Source of the DNA: Terrimonas ginsenosidimutans
GTDB lineage: Bacteria; Bacteroidota; Bacteroidia; Chitinophagales; Chitinophagaceae
DNA: 64,000 bases
Direction: 5' to 3'
Assembly (NCBI RefSeq): GCF_022012415.1
Contig: NZ_JAKLTR010000002.1
Span: 372,001 to 436,000 of the forward strand
Position 1 is the first letter of the stretch; every line of letters starts with the position of its first letter. The translations under genes and the position numbers were made by a program. Below the pieces are notes generated by a model that was not told where the DNA came from, searched no databases, and saw only the letters and a program-made list of their open reading frames with translations. Shown piece by piece: positions 1-8,022 of this stretch.

Positions 1-2922
1 TCTAATATAACCGGAGGTCAGGATGTGCTTACCACGCAGTTTAACTGGACCGGAATGCCACTGATCTCGGTGAGTTATATGCAGGTAGCAGGCAGTAACC
101 CAAAACATATTACACAGGTTACCCGTTTAAGCTATGACTCTTTGCATCGCGTGGTAAAAACGGAAATAAAGACTGCATATGGCATTCTTCCCGGTGCAAG
201 TCTGTCAGGCGTAAATTATATCACCGTTTCCGAACAAAGCTATGATGCGTTAGGTAATCTCGCTGCTAAAACGATCGGCAGCAAGAAGCAATCATCGGGT
301 GCTTATATTTTTCCAAGACAGCCACTGGAGACGTTAAAGTATGACTATAACATCCGTGGTTGGCAGCTTGGTATGAACCGGGATATGGCCAAAGGAAAGC
401 CGTCTGATGCTTACTTTGGTTATGATATTGGTTATGATAACACGCAGATCAAAGCGACGGGAGAAACTGCGATTGGGTCTTATGTAAACCCCGCTTTCAA
501 CGGCAATATCGGGGGCATTACCTGGAAAAGTGCGGGAGATAAAGAGATCCGAAAATACGACTATCAGTATGATGCGGCCAATAGGATCATGCGTGCGGAT
601 TTTAACCAACGTACATCGGGAAGCAGTTGGAGTAATGCAGCTGTAAACTTCAGCTTGCGGATGGGGGATGGCGTCACGCCTTCCAGTGCATACGATGAGA
701 ATGGAAATATACGCAGGTTGAACCAGTGGGGACTGACGTTGACAGGCAGCAAGCAGATTGATTCTCTTTCTTATAATTACTACGGTAATAATCTGAAGTC
801 TGTCACTGAGTCCACTACCATTGGGTCAACTGATCACAAACTGGGAGATTTTACGGACGGGAATCGTACCGGCGATGATTATGGCTATGACCGTAACGGT
901 AATGCCGTCTCAGATAAAAACAAAAAAATACTTGGCCCGGTTGGCATGGGAAATGATCCCAATGGAGGAGGCATCCGGTATAATCACCTGAATCTTCCGC
1001 GTCAGATCATTTTTCATACGGATTCAACGGGTACAACGGTCAAAGGAACAATTGATTACTTATACACGGCTGAAGGTGCAAAGCTGGCAAAAAAGGTGAC
1101 GGAGAACAACCTTACCATCACCCACAGTGGTAGTAGTTATCTGACTGATATATATACTTATACCCGCTATATTAATGGACTTGTCCTGGAGGCAAAAAGC
1201 TACAGTAATGCAACATTGAATACAGCACTTGGTTATACAAATCGTCTGCAATTTGGTGGTCAGCCTGAAGGACGCGTGCGAGCCGTGTATGGCCCGGCTA
1301 ATGATTCTGTATTCAATCGCTTCGAGTATGATTACATGATCAAAGATCACCTGGGTAATGTTCGAATGGTGTTAACCGAAGAGCAAAAGCAGGATGCTTA
1401 TCCCGCCGCAACAATGGAGCTCGCTCAGGCTACAGCCGAAGATCAGTTCTACGCAAACCTTTCCGCTACGCGGGTAGACAGGCCATCAGGGTATACCGAT
1501 ACATATACGAACCCGAATGATAAAGTATCGAAGGTCCGTGGGGATGGCAATAAAGTAGGTCCGGCCATGTTGCTGAAGGTAATGGCGGGAGACCAGTTCA
1601 ACCTGAAGGCAAGTGCCTGGTGGAGCGGAAGCGCGGGCGTAACGAATACCAGTCCACTGACATCCATCGTATCCGCCCTGATCGGCAGTGCACCGGGAAT
1701 GAGTGGCGGCAAGTTGAACCCAGCGGATCTGACGAGTACCTTGCTGGACCCGCAGGTGGGAGCGTTCCTGGCTTCACAGCCGGGTGTATCAGGGAAGCCG
1801 AAGGCCTATTTGAATTGGGTGTTGTTTGATGAGCAGTTTAAGTTTGTGGGGAGTTCGAGTGGGGCGGAGCCCGTAGAAAGCAGTGGGGTGGTGAAGGAAT
1901 TTAATAAAACCGGTATGCCGGTAGATAAGAACGGATATTTGTATATTTACGTGAGTAATGAGACGAACAGTGATGTGTTCTTTGATAATTTACAGGTGAC
2001 GCATGTGCGGGGGAGATTGTTGGAGGAGAGTCATTATTATCCGTTCGGGTTGACGATGGCGGGGATATCGTCGAAGGCACTCAGCTTCGGAGGGCCTGAA
2101 AATAAATACAAGTTCGGTGGAAAGGAGCTTAACAATAAAGAGTTCAGTGATGGAGCGGGCTTGGAAACCTATGACTTCGGTGCAAGGAATTATGATCCGC
2201 AGATAGGAAGATGGCACACGATTGACCCACTTGCAGAGAAGATGCGGAGATGGTCTCCTTATGTATATGCCTTTAATAATCCTCTTCGGTTTAGAGATCC
2301 AGATGGAATGGCGCCGAACGATACTGTTAAGAATCATCAGAGTGTTCCGGAAGAGTATAAAGAAACTTTGCCGGGCTTCAAAGATTCAGAACGGTTGAAA
2401 TCCAGAAAAGGAGCTAGACCATCTTGGGACTTGGGAAAAGGTTGGCATGGAGAGTGGGATTTTCAGCATGGGGAAATCGAGGTATATAATAAGCGAGGAG
2501 AACATCAAGGTGCCTACGATCCAAAAACTGGAAAAAAGCTAAAAGATGCGATTTCGAAGCGTAAACCAACATACAAATCTGTTGCGATGGATGCCTTAAA
2601 GGCAAAAGCACCTGACACGGAATTACAAATAGTATCCCCTGAAGAAGTGATGAAGGGTGAAACTGCTAATATGCAGTCGCAAGGGCAGGCAGAAACTTCG
2701 GCGTCTACAGGATCTAAATCTTTCTTCGAGAAATTTCTTGACGCAATGAGCCGGGTATCTCCAGAGCCTTTTGGTAGTGGAATCCCATCAACTCAATTAG
2801 GTCCTGAAGGGCAAAAGGCCTATAATGAGGGCTTAAAGCGAACGGTAGTTGCATGGATTTTAATAGTAGCAACAGAGGGGGCTTCTGCTCCGGTTTTACG
2901 ACCAGTTTTATCACCTTTGTAA
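1..2922 (+). CDS. RHS-repeat polymorphic toxin with colicin E3-type nuclease domain (5' end outside window)
   Basis: The reading frame is open from base 1, so the gene starts upstream; numbering below takes the GTG at base 25 as residue 1. The protein has YD/RHS-type repeats and then the RHS-associated core ([40 protein letters not shown]), ending at the DPDG junction. RHS proteins form a shell around a C-terminal toxin that varies between strains. The tip, roughly residues 780-850, resembles the colicin E3 ribonuclease domain: it has [10 protein letters not shown] and FDPKTG-like [12 protein letters not shown]812, H815 and E819 fall on the E3 catalytic Asp/His/Glu, so 16S rRNA cleavage is inferred. 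Unlike E3, about 110 residues follow, ending in a hydrophobic stretch ([14 protein letters not shown]). The next gene, 6 bp downstream, is the candidate immunity gene. Confidence 0.9.
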   Translation, partial: SNITGGQDVLTTQFNWTGMPLISVSYMQVAGSNPKHITQVTRLSYDSLHRVVKTEIKTAYGILPGASLSGVNYITVSEQSYDALGNLAAKTIGSKKQSSGAYIFPRQPLETLKYDYNIRGWQLGMNRDMAKGKPSDAYFGYDIGYDNTQIKATGETAIGSYVNPAFNGNIGGITWKSAGDKEIRKYDYQYDAANRIMRADFNQRTSGSSWSNAAVNFSLRMGDGVTPSSAYDENGNIRRLNQWGLTLTGSKQIDSLSYNYYGNNLKSVTESTTIGSTDHKLGDFTDGNRTGDDYGYDRNGNAVSDKNKKILGPVGMGNDPNGGGIRYNHLNLPRQIIFHTDSTGTTVKGTIDYLYTAEGAKLAKKVTENNLTITHSGSSYLTDIYTYTRYINGLVLEAKSYSNATLNTALGYTNRLQFGGQPEGRVRAVYGPANDSVFNRFEYDYMIKDHLGNVRMVLTEEQKQDAYPAATMELAQATAEDQFYANLSATRVDRPSGYTDTYTNPNDKVSKVRGDGNKVGPAMLLKVMAGDQFNLKASAWWSGSAGVTNTSPLTSIVSALIGSAPGMSGGKLNPADLTSTLLDPQVGAFLASQPGVSGKPKAYLNWVLFDEQFKFVGSSSGAEPVESSGVVKEFNKTGMPVDKNGYLYIYVSNETNSDVFFDNLQVTHVRGRLLEESHYYPFGLTMAGISSKALSFGGPENKYKFGGKELNNKEFSDGAGLETYDFGARNYDPQIGRWHTIDPLAEKMRRWSPYVYAFNNPLRFRDPDGMAPNDTVKNHQSVPEEYKETLPGFKDSERLKSRKGARPSWDLGKGWHGEWDFQHGEIEVYNKRGEHQGAYDPKTGKKLKDAISKRKPTYKSVAMDALKAKAPDTELQIVSPEEVMKGETANMQSQGQAETSASTGSKSFFEKFLDAMSRVSPEPFGSGIPSTQLGPEGQKAYNEGLKRTVVAWILIVATEGASAPVLRPVLSPL
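2009..2122 (+). repeat. RHS-core junction repeat, copy 1 (inside the full-length RHS gene)
   Basis: This segment encodes the YYPFGL...GGPENKYKF part of the RHS core. Closely similar DNA recurs at 4909-5030 and 8462-8560, each time at or near the left end of a truncated toxin cassette. The shared DNA could serve as homology for exchanging toxin tips; that role is inferred. Confidence 0.85.
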
Positions 2923-2928
2923 TTTAAG

Positions 2929-3246
2929 ATGGAAAAAAAGTATTATTTTTTTTATTTAGAAATGGCCTTAAGGATGAGTAGTGACTCTCGAATTTATGCG
3001 TTTAAGAATATATCGCATGTTCCTACATCCAAATTAGTGGAGATTTTCGAAATCGATGTTCTGCAAGATCCTTATATGAGCGAAGGGTATTTTTTAACAG
3101 AAGAAATCTATTTAAAGCATGAAAGCTATATCAAGGAGAAAATGGGTGCAATAAACCTTGAGGTCTTTGAATATTGTTTTAGATACTATACTTCTGAAGA
3201 TGGATCTTCGATTAGGCGCTTGTATAAAGAAGATTTGATGGAGTGA
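2929..3246 (+). CDS. Putative immunity protein for the E3-type RHS toxin
   Basis: A 105-residue soluble acidic protein whose ATG lies 6 bp after the toxin stop, in the usual toxin-immunity order. I do not recognise the family, and it does not resemble colicin Im3. It is rich in aromatic and charged residues and has no signal peptide or membrane segment, which fits a cytoplasmic inhibitor of an RNase. The immunity role rests on position and size only. A bidirectional hairpin terminator follows, shared with the convergent XRE gene. Confidence 0.65.
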   Translation: MEKKYYFFYLEMALRMSSDSRIYAFKNISHVPTSKLVEIFEIDVLQDPYMSEGYFLTEEIYLKHESYIKEKMGAINLEVFEYCFRYYTSEDGSSIRRLYKEDLME

Positions 3247-3278
3247 AATTAAGCTTGGTATATTCATGATGAGTGAAT

Positions 3279-3318
3279 AAAAACAAAAAGCCCGGCGCGA
3301 GCCGGGCTTTTTGTTTTT
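3279..3318. terminator. Bidirectional intrinsic terminator
   Basis: The stem AAAAAGCCCGGC / GCCGGGCTTTTT has a GCGA loop, with an A-tract on one side and a T-tract on the other, so it can stop both the immunity gene and the convergent XRE gene. Confidence 0.85.
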
Positions 3319-3649
3319 ACAGCGTATAAGCTTTTTTAGTTTTGCTGTCCCTGATGACGGCATTGGCGAGGAAGAAAAGTTTTTCCCTGATAGAGGGGTC
3401 GAGTTCTTCGATATCCTGTATCAGCTTCATGGTCTGTTTATCGACCGTTCTGGCGGCTTCACCAGCCAGGTAATCCAATGACACTTCCAGCGCATCCGCG
3501 ATGTTCTTGGCCACTTCCACGGAAGGAGACACTTCCCCGCGTTCATATCTTCCGATGATCTCCCGGGAGACACCGGCAGCTTTGCCGAGGTCTGTCTGGC
3601 TCATGTTTTTTGCCTTTCTGAGGGCGGTTATCTTGTCTCCGATGTTCAT
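3317..3649 (-). CDS. XRE-family helix-turn-helix transcriptional regulator
   Basis: About 110 residues. The Cro/C1-type HTH spans roughly residues 1-65 (MNIGDKITALRKAKNMSQTD, GVSREIIGRYERGEVSPS, ALEVSLDYLAGE). A helical tail follows (DPSIREKLFFLANAVIRD), typical of small XRE regulators with a dimerisation tail. I chose ATG 3649; an ATG three codons upstream at 3658 is possible. The gene converges on the toxin-immunity unit across a shared terminator. A copy about 90% identical by eye, but broken, lies at 8021-8271, and the tail of a more distant relative at 4456-4582. Control of RHS or immunity expression is plausible but not shown. Confidence 0.88.
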   Translation of the reverse strand: MNIGDKITALRKAKNMSQTDLGKAAGVSREIIGRYERGEVSPSVEVAKNIADALEVSLDYLAGEAARTVDKQTMKLIQDIEELDPSIREKLFFLANAVIRDSKTKKAYTL

Positions 3650-3677
3650 AAACTGCACAATTAGGGGAAAGGATATT

Positions 3678-3812
3678 ATGGAAATGCTAGAATGGATCAG
3701 CTTATTAGATAAGGATTTAAATGCAAAGGATTTCTTTTGTGGTTATGAGCCGGCAAATGATTTTCCCACACGCTTTTTTTCTAAAAATGAAATTGGCCCA
3801 TTGAAATGGTAG
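3678..3812 (+). pseudogene. Short ORF remnant in the RHS cassette region
   Basis: A 44-codon frame starting at an ATG 29 bp upstream of the XRE start and ending in TAG. The peptide (MEMLEWISLLDKDLN..., FFSKNEIGPLKW) looks like the N-terminal piece of a small immunity-type protein. No family recognised. The DNA is AT-rich and is followed by about 75 bp with no open frame. Confidence 0.35.
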
Positions 3813-3888
3813 TGTGTCAAATTATCAGCTTTTCGTTTAATCAATTAAAACTGGTAGCGCGAGAAGGGGTTTTTATTTAGAGCGATAA

Positions 3889-4047
3889 ATTTGGGGTAAT
3901 ATTTCAGAAAATGGGATACATCGAGGCGTACTTGTAGAGGGTAAAGTATTTGATAATTTAAATTCTCATGGGATGGACTATAAAGAATGGATTAAGGACT
4001 TTCATGCAGCGCGTGATTTGAAAATAATAAAAATAACAATACAATGA
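3889..4047 (+). pseudogene. C-terminal remnant of a polymorphic toxin (possibly papain-like fold)
   Basis: An open frame without a start codon (NGIHRGVLVEGKVFDNL, SHGMDYKEWIKDF) ends in a TGA that overlaps the next gene's ATG in an ATGA tetrad. The G-x-H-x-x-V / GKV-x-DN pattern recalls the last part of papain-like-fold toxin domains; this assignment is by pattern only. No RHS core precedes it, so the toxin is 5'-truncated and inactive as it stands. Its tight coupling to an intact small gene marks the pair as an orphan toxin-tail and immunity unit. Confidence 0.5.
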
Positions 4048-4334
4048 GCTCGATTTTAGATTTGATTCGCCTGATAGAAACTAAGCCTGCCTTATACATT
4101 GGAAGGAGTGATATATATTGTTTACAAGCGTATCTCGATGGTTGGATTTTTCGAGATACTACTTCAGTAAATGACTTGTCAATCATGGAGGATTTTCAAA
4201 AATGGATCGAACGAAAATATTCTAATAACACGCACTCGTGGGCTTCTATTATTGCATTCTATTCGATAGACTATAAGGATCAAATTCCTTTATTCTTTGA
4301 TAATTTCAACGACTTTTTGAAGGAAACTAGTTGA
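4044..4334 (+). CDS. Putative immunity protein (orphan cassette 1)
   Basis: A 96-residue protein that begins MSSILDLIRLIETKPALYIG and contains MEDFQKWIERKYSNN and a C-terminal FFDNFNDFL. The pattern LIxxxPxLYIG ... FQ-W-xxxY ... SW-x-II ... FF-x-L is one I recognise from small proteins next to polymorphic toxins, but I cannot name the family safely. The start overlaps the stop of the toxin remnant by 4 bp (ATGA), implying translational coupling. No signal peptide, so probably cytoplasmic. It appears intact although its toxin is not. Confidence 0.6.
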   Translation: MSSILDLIRLIETKPALYIGRSDIYCLQAYLDGWIFRDTTSVNDLSIMEDFQKWIERKYSNNTHSWASIIAFYSIDYKDQIPLFFDNFNDFLKETS

Positions 4335-4417
4335 ACTTGGTGATGTAGTGTATTAGTTGGTTTAAGAAAACACAGAAGCACCGTTGTTAAGTAAAAGACT
4401 GAAGCAGGAGTAAAGAG

Positions 4418-4456
4418 AATAGAAAAGCCGCTGAGCAACTCGGCGGCTTTTCTATT
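4418..4456. terminator. Bidirectional terminator between immunity gene and XRE remnant
   Basis: Perfect 13-bp inverted repeat AATAGAAAAGCCG / CGGCTTTTCTATT with a 13-nt loop. It is placed as at 3279-3318, between a plus-strand immunity gene and a minus-strand XRE-type sequence. Confidence 0.75.
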
Positions 4457-4582
4457 TAACGTACTTTTTTTGTTTTATAATACCCGATGACAAGATACAT
4501 ACAATGGAAGATGCGTTGTTTTTCATCTGTGGGGAGGCTTTCGAGTTCATCGAGTCGTTTAATCATCTCTTTATCATGGGCG
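4456..4582 (-). pseudogene. C-terminal remnant of an XRE-type regulator
   Basis: The frame encodes DKEMIKRLDELESLPTDEKQ... IGYYKTKKVR. It aligns with the tail of the intact XRE protein (DKQTMKLIQDIEELDPSIRE... IRDSKTKKAYTL) in order and spacing. The HTH half is missing; upstream the frame runs into unrelated and RHS-derived sequence read backwards. It is more diverged than the copy at 8021, so it descends from a different paralogue. Confidence 0.6.
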
Positions 4583-4801
4583 GCGTTGAACCCTTCCCCG
4601 GGCAGAAGATTCACGGACACATCGACCGCACTGGGCCATTTCCTATAATGACCCCAATTGAGGGAGAACTGGGTCTTGTTTGATGAGCAGTTTAAGTTTG
4701 TGTGGAGTTCGAGTGGGGCGGAGCCGGTGGAAAGCAGTGGAGTGGTGAAGGAATTTAACAAAACCGGTATGCCGGTAGATAAGAACGGATATTTGTATAT
4801 T

Positions 4802-4829
4802 GTAGCCAGCCCCGGGCAATGACCCGGGA
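4802..4829. repeat. Short palindromic insertion 1 in RHS remnant
   Basis: Compared with the full-length gene near 1945-1955, this copy carries an extra block containing CCCGGG-CAATGA-CCCGGG. The flanking RHS sequence resumes on both sides, so this is an insertion of a palindromic unit, not random decay. Confidence 0.7.
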
Positions 4830-4873
4830 TGAATAATGAGATGAACAGTGATGTGTTCTTTGATAATTTACAG

Positions 4874-4898
4874 AGCTTCCCCGGACTTGATCAGGGGC
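4874..4898. repeat. Short palindromic insertion 2 in RHS remnant
   Basis: A block containing CCCCGGACTTGATCAGGGG sits exactly between TTACAG and GACGCATGTGCGG. The full-length gene joins these near 1995 with only GT between them. It is the second unit of the same style within 75 bp. Confidence 0.7.
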
Positions 4899-4908
4899 GA
4901 CGCATGTG

Positions 4909-5030
4909 CGGGGGAGTTTGTTGGAGGAGAGTCATTATTATCCGTTTGGGTTGGTGATGGCGGGGATATCAAGCAAGGCATTATCGTTCGGAGGGCCTGA
5001 GAATAAATACAAGTTTAATGGCATCGAACA
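4909..5030 (+). repeat. RHS-core junction repeat, copy 2
   Basis: Near-identical to 2009-2122, from GCGGGGGAGTTTGTTGGAG through the YYPFGL and GGPENKYKF codons. It lies in the truncated cassette and is a candidate homology tract for recombination with the full-length RHS gene. Confidence 0.85.
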
Positions 5031-5674
5031 GAATAATGATTTTAGCCTTTACATGTATGATGCCATTTATAGAAATCTCGACCCGCAGAGCGTGAGATTC
5101 TGGCGGCTTGACCCTAAGCCAAGCGACTCAATAAGCTTGTGTGCTTTTGTTTTTAATAATCCCATTAAGTATTCTGATCCTTTAGGTGATACTATCGGTA
5201 TTTCGCTTCTTAACTCTGGCTACGAAAAGCCAGCTATAAGAGCTAGCGAAAAAAGGACTCTTGCAAAAAACTAAAACAACGGAGTTTTCGAGGTCGCATC
5301 ACATGGACATTCGGAGGCGATAGCTTACGTTGCTGACAATGGAAATGAACTTCAAGCTAGTACTCCAGGGGAGTTCAAAAAAATAAAGTCCAAAAACCCG
5401 GAGTGGAATAAAGCATTAGCAAATGGGGATGTAAAAACCTTGATCTTATTAGGCTGTTACAGACGATAAAATAATCAGGAAGTATTATAAAGAAGATGGT
5501 GCCATTGTTTTTTATCACTATTTAAATGACAAACTAGATCTTCGGCCTGGGCCAGGCCATACCGAAGCTTACAATCAAGTGACAAGTGTAGTCAGGCCTC
5601 TTTACCATGATGTATTTAGAGGTTCTGATAATATGCAAGCAATAGAAAATTGGAGTACTACTGTAAATAATTAG

Positions 5675-6139
5675 ATGATGAGAATATTGTTTCTTTTGTT
5701 AATTGTGCTGTTGATCTCTTGTAATTTTAAAAGATCAAAGAATGTGACCAATGATCCGTTTTATACAGATACCGGAGGGTTGGATTTGCCCCGAATTCCC
5801 TTTATTGATCCATACGAGCTTAAAAAAACAGGGGATAACGAATGGAGACTTGAGCTTTTGACAACGGATTTAGGAGCTTACGCTGTTCATAATGTTCAGG
5901 GAATAAATTTGATTGACGGCAAGATACTTTTGTATTCGACAGGGACAACAATAAAGCAAGTGCGTGCTGGTAGCGCCTGGATTGTTATTGATCCGAAACT
6001 TCCAAAAGAAACAGTGGTGTTCAGTCAGGATAAGTTTTTAGATACACTTCATTTGCTTGGCATGAGAAATAAAATTCTTTTCGCGCCAGACTCCATTTAT
6101 GACGAATTTAAGAAGGGGCACCTACAATGGCGAAAGTAA
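5675..6139 (+). CDS. Lipoprotein, putative immunity protein (orphan cassette 2)
   Basis: A 154-residue protein with a lipoprotein signal (MMRILFLLLIVLLISC, lipobox LLISC, Cys 16), so it is predicted to be membrane-anchored outside the cytoplasm. The ATG directly abuts the TAG of the broken toxin tail at 5672-5674, the usual immunity position. No family recognised in the mature part, which contains GINLIDGKILLYSTG and GSAWIVIDPKLPKE. Export would fit a toxin acting in the periplasm or envelope. An alternative is that it is an unrelated passenger gene. Confidence 0.6.
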   Translation: MMRILFLLLIVLLISCNFKRSKNVTNDPFYTDTGGLDLPRIPFIDPYELKKTGDNEWRLELLTTDLGAYAVHNVQGINLIDGKILLYSTGTTIKQVRAGSAWIVIDPKLPKETVVFSQDKFLDTLHLLGMRNKILFAPDSIYDEFKKGHLQWRK

Positions 6140-6195
6140 GTTGTCGTTCTTCTTCATGATCTCCTTTCTATGCTTTGGATTCATAAAATTTATCG

Positions 6196-6220
6196 AGTCC
6201 GGCGTTTGCCGGACTTTTTT
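6196..6220. terminator. Intrinsic terminator after lipoprotein gene
   Basis: The 8-bp stem AGTCCGGC / GCCGGACT with a GTTT loop is followed by a T-run, between the convergent lipoprotein gene and the gene at 6226-6783. Confidence 0.8.
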
Positions 6221-6225
6221 ATGTG

Positions 6226-6783
6226 CTACTGCGCGGGGATATTCTGTTGAAAGAACTCCTGGAACTTTTGTTTGGTGAGCATGGTGTCGAAGATGGAAAG
6301 CACGGTAGAGCGGTCTTTGTCATTGAGCTGTGCGAGCAGGCACAACTGCTCCGCGCTGGTCTTATCTTCCAGTACTACTTCTTTAGGCGCATCTTTATTC
6401 AGGTGAACGAACAATATCTGGTATTCATAACAATTAACTGTACGTTTTGCCACCGATGAAGGCGGATGATAATCCACTTCCACAGTGATTTCTATTTTGT
6501 TGGCTTTCGGAGTTAACTTAAGTCTCGCGCCACCGAGTTTATGAAGTGGATACCGTTCATTCACTTCCATTCGCTCCAGTTGCTTCAGCAAAACATACCT
6601 GTTGTCCGGCAAGACCATTGATGTAGTCAGCGCGGTTGGCTTTGCCATCAAACACAGGCTGCATCTTTTTTTTGCGGCCCCTTTTTTCGGTCCACTGCGA
6701 ACTATATATCCATCTTTGCTGTCTACATATACGTGTTCACGAAGTTTTCCACTGATGGGGTGAATGGATTTCGACTTTGCCAT
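6226..6783 (-). CDS. Hypothetical protein, probably carrying compensating frameshifts
   Basis: A 185-codon frame starting MAKSKSIHPISGKL with a lysine-rich N-terminus. It resembles a Bacteroidota hypothetical type (xHPISGKxxxxVYV...) that I cannot assign a function. Residues about 38-72 (KKRCSLCLMAKPTALTT...) look unnatural. Over the same DNA another frame reads MQPVFDGKANRADYINGLAG ... ATGANGSE, which looks like real protein. The switch begins at an A-run of 8 on the coding strand (complement of 6666-6673). Two indels that restore the frame are the simplest reading, so the gene may be damaged. It occupies the place that XRE genes hold in other cassettes. Confidence 0.5.
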   Translation of the reverse strand: MAKSKSIHPISGKLREHVYVDSKDGYIVRSGPKKGAAKKRCSLCLMAKPTALTTSMVLPDNRYVLLKQLERMEVNERYPLHKLGGARLKLTPKANKIEITVEVDYHPPSSVAKRTVNCYEYQILFVHLNKDAPKEVVLEDKTSAEQLCLLAQLNDKDRSTVLSIFDTMLTKQKFQEFFQQNIPAQ

Positions 6784-6879
6784 TAAATTAGAATTTTGTA
6801 AATTGAATAAGTCATTTACTTAAATTTATTATATGGATTCTTTAATGCGTGGCATCAGCAAATCTGGCAGATTGTCTCG

Positions 6880-6963
6880 TGAAACTGGGCTGATGTTTTG
6901 CTGAAATTTCCCTGAAATTTTCCTGAAGTTCTCCTGATGTTGTCCTGAAGTTAGCCTGATGTT
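6880..6963. repeat. 11-bp periodic tandem repeat (about 8 units)
   Basis: Consecutive 11-mers all begin TGA, for example TGAAATTTTCC, TGAAGTTCTCC and TGATGTTGTCC, without a single indel. The array lies about 100 bp upstream of the start of the minus-strand gene at 6783. The period is close to one helical turn. Confidence 0.85.
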
Positions 6964-7058
6964 AAAGTGATACCATTCACCCTTTATCCACAGTCGCCAT
7001 ATGGCCGCTATAATCCCGGTTCTTCATAGCTTTCCGATCAATAATGAATGCTGCAACA

Positions 7059-7292
7059 GGCAAGGGCCATGCGTACATCTTTGACTACGCAGGGGTTGAT
7101 ATTGCCGATGGTGCACAGAACGGATTTAGTTTTAACAGCTTGGAATATCTACCCTTGTTGGAGGTGCGTTTGGATATGCAGGTGCTAAGTTCGGTGCCTG
7201 TATCAGTGGAGTGGCAGCTGGAAATGATGGTGTGGGGTCTGGAATTATTGGTAGTAATGCAGGTAGGGTAGGATGTCCGATGTAACCGTTGG
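7059..7292 (+). pseudogene. Frameshifted RHS-toxin linker remnant
   Basis: One frame reads HAYIFDYAGVDIADGAQNGF ... NSL. It then shifts near 7143-7150 into GISTLVGGAFGYAGAKFGAC ... GNDGVGSGIIGSNAGR and stops at 7290-7292. Joined, this is the glycine/alanine-rich linker typical between RHS cores and toxin tips. An ORF follows at 7273-7455 with no recognisable content and is not called separately. The gap from 7293 to 7541 holds no convincing gene. Confidence 0.55.
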
Positions 7293-7541
7293 CGAGCTTC
7301 AAGTCCTTTCTGAAGCAGAGGTTCTTACAGGAGGTGCAGGCGACCCACCTTTGGCTACCACATCACCTATTATGAGAACCCTGGGCGCTGCTTCCAAGGC
7401 GGAAATGCCTGCTAAACGGTTAAATCTAGATATCAACAGCCTTCCAGTCAGGTAGGGCTTAATAAATTAGAAATGAAGGTTGATATTTTTATATCTAAAT
7501 TTTGACTGCCGTCCGTTCGTGCGGATATGCATGGTTAGTTT

Positions 7542-7625
7542 TTACAAATGACTGTAGAAGGGGCCCTTAAAACAAAAAACACAACAGTGAGAAAGCTGGT
7601 AGTCGATGGAAGATTTGCAAAATGA
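7542..7625 (+). pseudogene. Toxin C-terminal tail remnant
   Basis: The short open frame ...VEGALKTKNTTVRKLVVDGR FAK ends in a TGA that overlaps the next ATG as ATGA, the same arrangement as at 4044-4047. It is too short to assign a toxin type. It is called because of the conserved coupling to the following small gene. Confidence 0.4.
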
Positions 7626-7924
7626 TGGAAAAAGATACTACAATACTAAAATTAATAGAGCAGTTAAGATCGCTTATCGATTTCAATCTTATGACTATAA
7701 TCGACTATTGGGAGGGCGATCTCTGTGCTATTGGTTTAACCAAAGGAGATCGATTGGTGTACATATCAACTATCGCTCATCTTGATAGTTCTGTTCCTAA
7801 ATATGATTTTGATCTTGAAATATCAACGGGTAGTAGGCCTGACCAGTTTATTGTGAGTAAAAAAGGGCGGGGTGTACTTTTGGTAGAGCTAGTTCAAGAA
7901 ATTAAGTTATTCTTGGCAATTTAA
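7622..7924 (+). CDS. Putative immunity protein (orphan cassette 3)
   Basis: A 100-residue soluble protein (MMEKDTTILKLIEQLRSLID ... IIDYWEGDLCAIGLTKGDRL). The WEGDLCAIG and YISTIAHLD strands followed by a C-terminal helix suggest a small alpha/beta fold. I recognise no named family. The start overlaps a toxin-tail stop by 4 bp. A strong convergent terminator and a broken XRE copy follow, repeating the layout of the first cassette. Confidence 0.6.
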   Translation: MMEKDTTILKLIEQLRSLIDFNLMTIIDYWEGDLCAIGLTKGDRLVYISTIAHLDSSVPKYDFDLEISTGSRPDQFIVSKKGRGVLLVELVQEIKLFLAI

Positions 7925-7983
7925 ATAATATCATGCGTAGTACTTGCGATACTTCGAGAACACGACGCCATGATTTTCAATTG

Positions 7984-8022
7984 TAAAAGGTAAAGCCTGG
8001 CACTGCCGGGCTTTACCTTTTT
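7984..8022. terminator. Bidirectional terminator
   Basis: The inverted repeat AAAAGGTAAAGCC / GGCTTTACCTTTT lies between the immunity gene and the minus-strand XRE pseudogene, with T-tracts on both strands. Confidence 0.8.

Larger units (their letters stand above)
4675..5674 (+). pseudogene. Truncated RHS C-terminal cassette with broken caspase-like toxin tip
   Basis: The segment begins inside the RHS coding sequence (LFDEQFKF...[16 protein letters not shown], matching the full-length gene near base 1830). It continues through YYPFGL, the GGPENKYKF core and DPLGD. Two short palindromic insertions (near 4802-4829 and 4874-4898) break the frame. After the core an in-frame TAA at 5272-5274 interrupts the toxin. 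The same frame then reads NGVFEVASHGHSEAIAYVAD ... VKTLILLGCYRR and stops. A second frame (VTDDKIIRKYYKEDGAIVFY...) continues to 5674. The SHGH and GC motifs, a His and a Cys about 60 residues apart, recall caspase-like folds; this is tentative. The tail abuts the lipoprotein gene directly. Confidence 0.75.

Noticed and set aside
7273-7455. 60-codon plus-strand ORF after the RHS linker remnant
   Set aside because: The sequence has no recognisable domain and lies in decayed RHS DNA; mentioned only within the neighbouring pseudogene.
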